A stretch of 10,583 bases of DNA from Planctomycetota bacterium. GTDB lineage: Bacteria > Planctomycetota > PUPC01. The notes under the pieces were generated by a model. That model searched no databases and was not told the origin of the DNA. It saw only the letters and a list, made by a program, of their open reading frames with translations. Position 1 is the stretch's first letter; every line of letters begins with the position of its first letter. A program made the position numbers and the translations under genes. Shown piece after piece: positions 6,475-10,583 of the stretch. Location: positions 1 to 10,583 of the forward strand of contig PWKM01000308.1 in the NCBI GenBank assembly GCA_003559755.1. The letters are read 5' to 3'.

Positions 6475-7805
6475 CCTCTCGTGACGAAACGCTGTCCCTG
6501 CTCGACCGGGCGCTCGCCGCTGCCGTCAACGCCGGCGGTGACGCCGCAGACGCCGTCCTGATGACCCGGTCAAACGCCCTCACCCGGTTCGCCAACAACA
6601 TCATCCACCAGAACGTCGCCCAGGACTCCGCCACCCTATACCTCCGGGTGGTAATGGGCAAGCGGACCGGCTGCGTGCGGACCGGGGTGCTGACCGACGC
6701 GGGCATCCGGGCGGCGGCGGAAAAGGCGGCCGCCATCGCACGGTCGGCGGCCGAGGACCCGGAGTTCCCCGGCATCCTCCACAGCCCGACGGCCGAGCCC
6801 GTGGGCCAGTTCGACGAGGAGACCGCGTCCTGCCCGCCGGCTCGACGGGCCGAGGTCGCCGGGGAACTGATCGGCCACATCGAGGCCGCCGGGGCGGTCG
6901 CCGCCGGCTCCGTATCGACTGGCGCCGCCTGGGTCGGGGCGGCGAATACCGCGGGGACCCGCCAGTTCGACCGCAGATCGACCGCCGGAATCAACGTGGT
7001 CGCGATGGCCGACACCGCCGCCGGCTGCGCCCAGTTCACCGGCTCGCGGCTCGACGAGGCCGACGTCGCCGACCGCGCCGAGTTCGCACTCCAGAAATGC
7101 CTCGCCTCGCGCGGGCCCGCCGAACTCGAGCCCGGCGAATACACCGTGGTGCTCGAACCGGCCGTGGCCGCCGTCCTGTTCCAATACCTCGGCCGGGTCG
7201 CGTTCAGCGCCGAGGACCTGCAGCGGGGGCGGAGCTGCTTCCAGGGCAAACTGGGGCAGCGGGTGCTCGACGAACGCATCACCCTGGTGGACGACCCGCA
7301 CGACCCCGACGGCTCGCCGTTCGGGTTCGACGGCGAGGGCACCCCCACCCGCCCGGTGACGCTCATCGAGAACGGGGTGTTCCGGGCGGCCGTGTACGAC
7401 CAGAAGACGGCGGCGAAGGACGGCGTGGAATCGACCGGGCACGGCGGCGTTCCGCCCAACCCCGGCGGCCCGTACCTCAACACCCTGCTCGTCGCCCCGG
7501 GCGAATCGACCATCGACCGGATGATCGAGTCGACCGGGCACGGCCTGCTCGTCTCCCGGTTCCACTACACCAACCTCGCCGAGCGGGCCAGCGCCCAGAT
7601 CACCGGGATGACCCGGTACGGCCTGTTCGAGATCGCCGACGGGGCGGTGAGCCGCCCGGTCAAACATCTCCGGTTCACCCAGTCGGTCGTCGACGCGCTG
7701 TCCAACATCGACGCCGTCGGCTGCGAGCGCGAGCGGCTCGGCTCGGCGGTCGTCCCGGCCCTCAAGATCAACTCGTTCCGATTCACGGGCAAGAGCGACC
7801 ACTGA
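6471..7805 (+). CDS. tldE: TldE/PmbA protease subunit
   Basis: The 444-aa partner of TldD belongs to the PmbA/TldE branch. It lacks the HExxxH motif, as expected of the non-catalytic subunit. The N-terminal half has the family pattern (SNALTRFANNIIHQN, then LYLRVVMGKRTG). The C-terminal half has NTLLVAPGESTID, GLLVSRFHYTN and the glycine-rich ITGMTRYGLFEIADG, followed by PALKINSFRFTG at the end. ATG 6471 is supported by GGAG 7 nt upstream and by the 4-bp overlap with tldD; the open frame extends to 6342 inside tldD but without support. In the characterised E. coli complex both subunits are required for activity. A 135-bp gap separates it from hisD, and I see no strong terminator there. Confidence 0.92.
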   Translation: MTSRDETLSLLDRALAAAVNAGGDAADAVLMTRSNALTRFANNIIHQNVAQDSATLYLRVVMGKRTGCVRTGVLTDAGIRAAAEKAAAIARSAAEDPEFPGILHSPTAEPVGQFDEETASCPPARRAEVAGELIGHIEAAGAVAAGSVSTGAAWVGAANTAGTRQFDRRSTAGINVVAMADTAAGCAQFTGSRLDEADVADRAEFALQKCLASRGPAELEPGEYTVVLEPAVAAVLFQYLGRVAFSAEDLQRGRSCFQGKLGQRVLDERITLVDDPHDPDGSPFGFDGEGTPTRPVTLIENGVFRAAVYDQKTAAKDGVESTGHGGVPPNPGGPYLNTLLVAPGESTIDRMIESTGHGLLVSRFHYTNLAERASAQITGMTRYGLFEIADGAVSRPVKHLRFTQSVVDALSNIDAVGCERERLGSAVVPALKINSFRFTGKSDH

Positions 7806-7881
7806 GAACCCGCCGCCCGCCGGGGCCGCGCCCGATCCCCTCTCGCCGGAACGCAGGCGGGGTTGTGCGTGCGAAAATCTC

Positions 7882-7910
7882 TTGCCGCGGCGGCGGCGTA
7901 TCGATAAGAT
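7882..7910 (+). promoter_or_regulatory. Promoter candidate for hisD-hisC
   Basis: TTGCCG (7882-7887, 4 of 6) and TAAGAT (7905-7910, 4 of 6) are separated by exactly 17 bp in the gap between tldE and hisD. The same -10 hexamer occurs in the minus-strand operon promoter. It would give a leader of about 25 nt, too short for a histidine attenuator. hisD could equally be read through from tldD-tldE. Confidence 0.4.
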
Positions 7911-7940
7911 AGCCCCACACTGGCGCGAAGGGAAACAGGA

Positions 7941-9287
7941 ATGCTGCGAATACTGGACCAATCAGATGCCGCCGAGGCGATCGCCCAACTGCGAGACCGG
8001 CTGACGCTGCTCGAGCAGGAGTCGTCCGGGCCTTCGTCCGAGCTGACCCGGAAGGTGTTCGGCGAAGCGCTCTCGCCCAAGGAGGTGGTCCACCGCATCG
8101 TCGGCGACGTGGCCCGGGACGGCGACGACGCGATCTCGGAATACACCCTCAAGCTCGACGGCGCGATCCTCACCCCCGACCTGTTCCGGATCGACCCGTC
8201 GGTCGCCCTGCGCGCCGAGAAGGCGGCGGACGATGCGTTCCTGTCGGCCGTCCGGCTGGCCGCCGACAACGTGCGCGAGTACCAGGAAACAATCCGCATC
8301 GAGGAGCCGCCCCCGCTGGCGAGCGAGGGCCGGACCCTGTGGCGGCGATATACCCCGGTCCAGTCGGCGGCCTGTTACGTGCCCGGCGGGCTGGCCCCCT
8401 ATCCGTCCACGGTCATCATGTCGGTCGTCCCCGCCCAGGTGGCCGGGGTGCCCCGGGTGGTCGTCGTCACCCCGCCCCGGGACGGCAAGGAGGTCGATCC
8501 GCTCGTCCTCGCCACGTGCAGCGTGCTCGGCGTGCGGGAAATCTACCGGATCGGCGGCGTGCAGGCGATCGCGGCGATGGCCCTGGGGACACAGACCATC
8601 CGGAAAGTGGACAAGATCGTCGGGCCGGGGAACCTGTTCGTGATGCTGGCGAAGAAGGCCGTCTACGGCCACGTCGACATCGACATGTTCGCCGGCCCGA
8701 GCGAGATTCTCGTCATCGCCGACGGCTCCGCCAACCCCGACTGGGTGGCCGCCGACCTGCTCTCCCAGGCCGAGCACGACGAGATGGCCTCCGCCATCCT
8801 GGTGACCGACTCGCACCGGGTGGCCCAGCGGGTGGACCAGGCGCTGGAGCGGCAACTGCCCGGGCTGAACCGGGCCGAGACCGCCCGGGCGGCGATCAAG
8901 CGGTTCGGCCTGGCCATCGTCGTGCCCGACCTGTACGCCGCCGCCGACCTGGCGAACGAGATCGCGCCCGAACACCTCGAAGTCCAGACCGAGAACCCGG
9001 ACGAGGTCGCCGCACAAATCCGGTCGGCCGGCGCGGTCTTCATCGGCCCGTGGACGCCCGAGGCGGTCGGCGACTATGTCGCAGGGCCGTCCCACATCCT
9101 GCCCACCGGCGGGACGGCGCGATTCTTCTCCGGCCTCTCCGCCAACTCGTTCCTCCGGGCCACCTCGTATATCAAGTACGACGAAGACGCTCTCCGCCGC
9201 GAAATCCAGGCCATCCGAGCCCTGTCACAGGCCGAGGGGTACGACGCACACCGGCGAAGCGCCGAGAAACGACGCGACGGCACCTGA
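7941..9287 (+). CDS. hisD: Histidinol dehydrogenase
   Basis: The 448-aa enzyme oxidises L-histidinol to L-histidine in two NAD+-dependent steps, the last reactions of histidine synthesis. All expected active-site residues can be placed against E. coli HisD with a constant offset of 17-18: zinc ligands Q276 and H279 (SQAEHD), D378 (VGDYVAGPSH) and H437 (GYDAHRR), and catalytic E344 and H345 (APEHLEV). Family signatures CYVPGGLAPYPSTV, YRIGGVQAIAAMALGT and DMFAGPSEILVIAD are present. Length is slightly above the usual 430-440. AAGGGA ends 7 nt before ATG 7941. The gene is complete and probably active, and hisC follows after 44 bp. No other his genes are in the window, so the pathway is scattered or continues beyond it. 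Confidence 0.96.
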   Translation: MLRILDQSDAAEAIAQLRDRLTLLEQESSGPSSELTRKVFGEALSPKEVVHRIVGDVARDGDDAISEYTLKLDGAILTPDLFRIDPSVALRAEKAADDAFLSAVRLAADNVREYQETIRIEEPPPLASEGRTLWRRYTPVQSAACYVPGGLAPYPSTVIMSVVPAQVAGVPRVVVVTPPRDGKEVDPLVLATCSVLGVREIYRIGGVQAIAAMALGTQTIRKVDKIVGPGNLFVMLAKKAVYGHVDIDMFAGPSEILVIADGSANPDWVAADLLSQAEHDEMASAILVTDSHRVAQRVDQALERQLPGLNRAETARAAIKRFGLAIVVPDLYAAADLANEIAPEHLEVQTENPDEVAAQIRSAGAVFIGPWTPEAVGDYVAGPSHILPTGGTARFFSGLSANSFLRATSYIKYDEDALRREIQAIRALSQAEGYDAHRRSAEKRRDGT

Positions 9288-9331
9288 CCGCGGCGAACAG
9301 CGAACCGCAGGCAGCACGGGATGAGGAACCG

Positions 9332-10357
9332 ATGACCGACCCCAGGTACTTCCGACCGAACATCCGGGCGATGCAGGGCTACGCGCCCGGCGAACAGCCC
9401 CGCGACAAGGCCTACATCAAGCTCAACACGAACGAGAACCCCTATCCGCCCTCGCCCAACGTCTTCGACGCCATCGCACGCGAGGCGAACGACGACCTCC
9501 GGCTCTACCCCGACCCGATGGCGACCGCGCTCCGCCGCAAAATCGGACAGGTGTACGGCGTCCCGCCCGAGGCCGTCATCGCGGGCCAGGGCGGCGACGA
9601 CATCCTCAACCTCATCGTCCGGGCCTGCGCCGGCGAGGGCGACGGCGTGGCCTCCCTCTTCCCCTCCTACACACTCTACGCCACCCTCGCCGCCATCCAG
9701 GGGGCGCGGATGATCGACGTCGATTCCGTCGAGAAACTGACCGACGTGGACGCGACCGTCTATTTCGTGTGCAACCCGAACGCGCCGACCGGGCTGTGGA
9801 CCGAGATGGCCGCCCTCGACGCCCTGGCGCCCGAGCTGGACGGCATCCTGGTCATCGACGAGGCCTACGCCGACTTCGCGGGCCGGACCTGCATCCCGCT
9901 CGCGATCGACCACCCCAACGTCATCGTGGTCCGCTCGCTCTCGAAATCGTTCTCGCTGGCCGGGATGCGGCTGGGCTGCGGCATCTCCCGACCGGAGACC
10001 GTCCGGCAGCTCGACAAGGTCAAGGAGTCGTACAACCTCGACCGGATCAGCCAGGCGGTCGCCCTCGCCGCTCTGGACGACCTCGAACACGCCGAGCGGA
10101 ACTGCCGACGAGTCGTCGCCACCCGCGACCGGCTGAAGCGCGAACTCGACGCGATGGGCATCGAGCACTACCCGTCCCAGGCCAACTTCGTCTTCTTCCG
10201 CATCGCCGACGCCGCCGGCCTCAAGCGGGCGCTGATGGACCGGGGCGTGCTCGTCCGCCACCTCGACCTGCCCGGCTACGAAGACTACCTCCGCGTCAGC
10301 ATCGGCACCGACCCCGAAATCGACACCTTCCTCGAACACCTCCGGGCTCTGGTGTGA
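9332..10357 (+). CDS. hisC: Histidinol-phosphate aminotransferase
   Basis: The 341-aa PLP enzyme of aminotransferase fold type I transfers an amino group from glutamate to imidazole-acetol phosphate, giving L-histidinol phosphate. Visible signatures are NTNENPYPPSP near the N-terminus, CNPNAPTG (N150, expected to contact PLP), VIDEAYADF (D176, PLP nitrogen; Y179) and the PLP-lysine motif SLSKSFSLAGMRLG (K205). The C-terminal YLRVSIGTDPE supplies the expected substrate-binding arginine. Length is slightly short for HisC (about 350-370). The start ATG 9332 has GAGGA 4 nt upstream; the frame stays open far upstream through hisD, but that is a shadow of hisD. Some relatives act on aromatic amino acids or cobalamin intermediates, but direct linkage to hisD makes HisC the best call. 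Confidence 0.94.
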   Translation: MTDPRYFRPNIRAMQGYAPGEQPRDKAYIKLNTNENPYPPSPNVFDAIAREANDDLRLYPDPMATALRRKIGQVYGVPPEAVIAGQGGDDILNLIVRACAGEGDGVASLFPSYTLYATLAAIQGARMIDVDSVEKLTDVDATVYFVCNPNAPTGLWTEMAALDALAPELDGILVIDEAYADFAGRTCIPLAIDHPNVIVVRSLSKSFSLAGMRLGCGISRPETVRQLDKVKESYNLDRISQAVALAALDDLEHAERNCRRVVATRDRLKRELDAMGIEHYPSQANFVFFRIADAAGLKRALMDRGVLVRHLDLPGYEDYLRVSIGTDPEIDTFLEHLRALV

Positions 10358-10488
10358 TTTTCGTCGTTTCCTGTTTTGGGGCGGGGCCTGCGGTATATAC
10401 ATGGAGGGTGTGTGCGGTCCGGATTGGGGCGGCGGGCCGGGGTGTGATGTAACCTGTTTACGGGGAAGAAGTTCCGTGTTTGGCGGTC

Positions 10489-10531
10489 CGGCCGGGTCGC
10501 GGCCGAAAACGGGTTTTTACGAAACGACCCG
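10489..10531. terminator. Hairpin pair downstream of hisC, possible terminator
   Basis: CGGCC (10489-10493) and GGCCG (10501-10505) form a 5-bp stem. CGGGT (10510-10514) and ACCCG (10527-10531) form a second stem, with T5 and AAA runs inside. The first stem is followed after a few bases by T5 (10514-10518), which loosely fits an intrinsic terminator for hisC about 130 bp after its stop. The distance and short stem keep this weak. Confidence 0.25.
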
Positions 10532-10558
10532 AAATCGACGCAGCCCCTTGTCCGCCAA

Positions 10559-10574
10559 CGGGTTGCGGAACCCG
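10559..10574. repeat. Perfect 6-bp hairpin near the right edge
   Basis: CGGGTT and AACCCG enclose the 4-base loop GCGG. An alternative fold pairs the TCCGC at 10551-10555 with the GCGGA at 10565-10569. It could belong to a terminator or RNA continuing beyond the window. The gene-free stretch from 10358 to the end otherwise shows only GC-rich sequence and a TATATA at 10394-10399 without a matching -35 box. Confidence 0.3.
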
Positions 10575-10583
10575 ATCGGGAAA

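Noticed and set aside
8339..9331. N-terminal extension that would make HisC a 672-residue fusion
   Set aside because: The extension is an out-of-frame reading of hisD. A ribosome-binding site precedes ATG 9332 and the protein from there is full length for HisC.
10394..10452. Possible promoter (TATATA) and tiny reading frame after hisC
   Set aside because: No acceptable -35 box lies 16-18 bp upstream and the frame is very short with no supporting ribosome-binding site.
1..10583. CRISPR arrays, insertion sequences, tRNA genes, attachment sites, toxin-antitoxin or defence genes
   Set aside because: I looked for regular direct repeats, transposase motifs, cloverleaf-like sequence and known defence motifs by eye and found none.

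Overview
The window is high-GC bacterial chromosomal DNA, apart from an AT-rich first 345 bases. Two lipoprotein signal peptides with lipobox cysteines point to a diderm, Gram-negative type of envelope. TTG start codons, and a histidinol-phosphate aminotransferase N-terminus of the RPN.RAM.GY.PGEQP type, make me lean towards Planctomycetota (Phycisphaerae-like). That placement is an impression, not a demonstration.

Left edge (1-345): a gene-free segment with the layout of a replication origin. It has two perfect DnaA boxes (TTATCCACA), several near matches, short inverted repeats around a GC hairpin, and then an AT-rich tract holding two tandem 12-mers. Next to it (348-417) is a long imperfect inverted repeat that touches the end of the first gene.

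416-4817, minus strand: a tightly packed four-gene operon read towards the origin. In transcription order it encodes a 568-aa lipoprotein with a gapless internal duplication, a small four-helix membrane protein, a 311-aa lipoprotein with a C-terminal NTF2-like domain, and an RsbU/SpoIIE-type PP2C phosphatase with a helical N-terminal domain. A promoter candidate sits at 4849-4877. The layout suggests an envelope module coupled to a partner-switching phosphatase, but no anti-sigma kinase or STAS protein lies in the window.

4818-5031 is a divergent intergenic region with two promoter candidates facing away from each other and two GC hairpins between them.

5032-10357, plus strand: tldD and tldE (ATGA overlap) encode the two subunits of the TldD/TldE metalloprotease. 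hisD and hisC then encode histidinol dehydrogenase and histidinol-phosphate aminotransferase, which act late in histidine synthesis. HisC makes histidinol phosphate; after a separate phosphatase step, HisD oxidises histidinol to histidine. A possible promoter precedes hisD. The last 226 bases hold small hairpins and no gene I can support.

Most of the coding content is ordinary. The parts most worth a second look are the origin-like segment, the inverted repeat beside it, and the lipoprotein/phosphatase operon.
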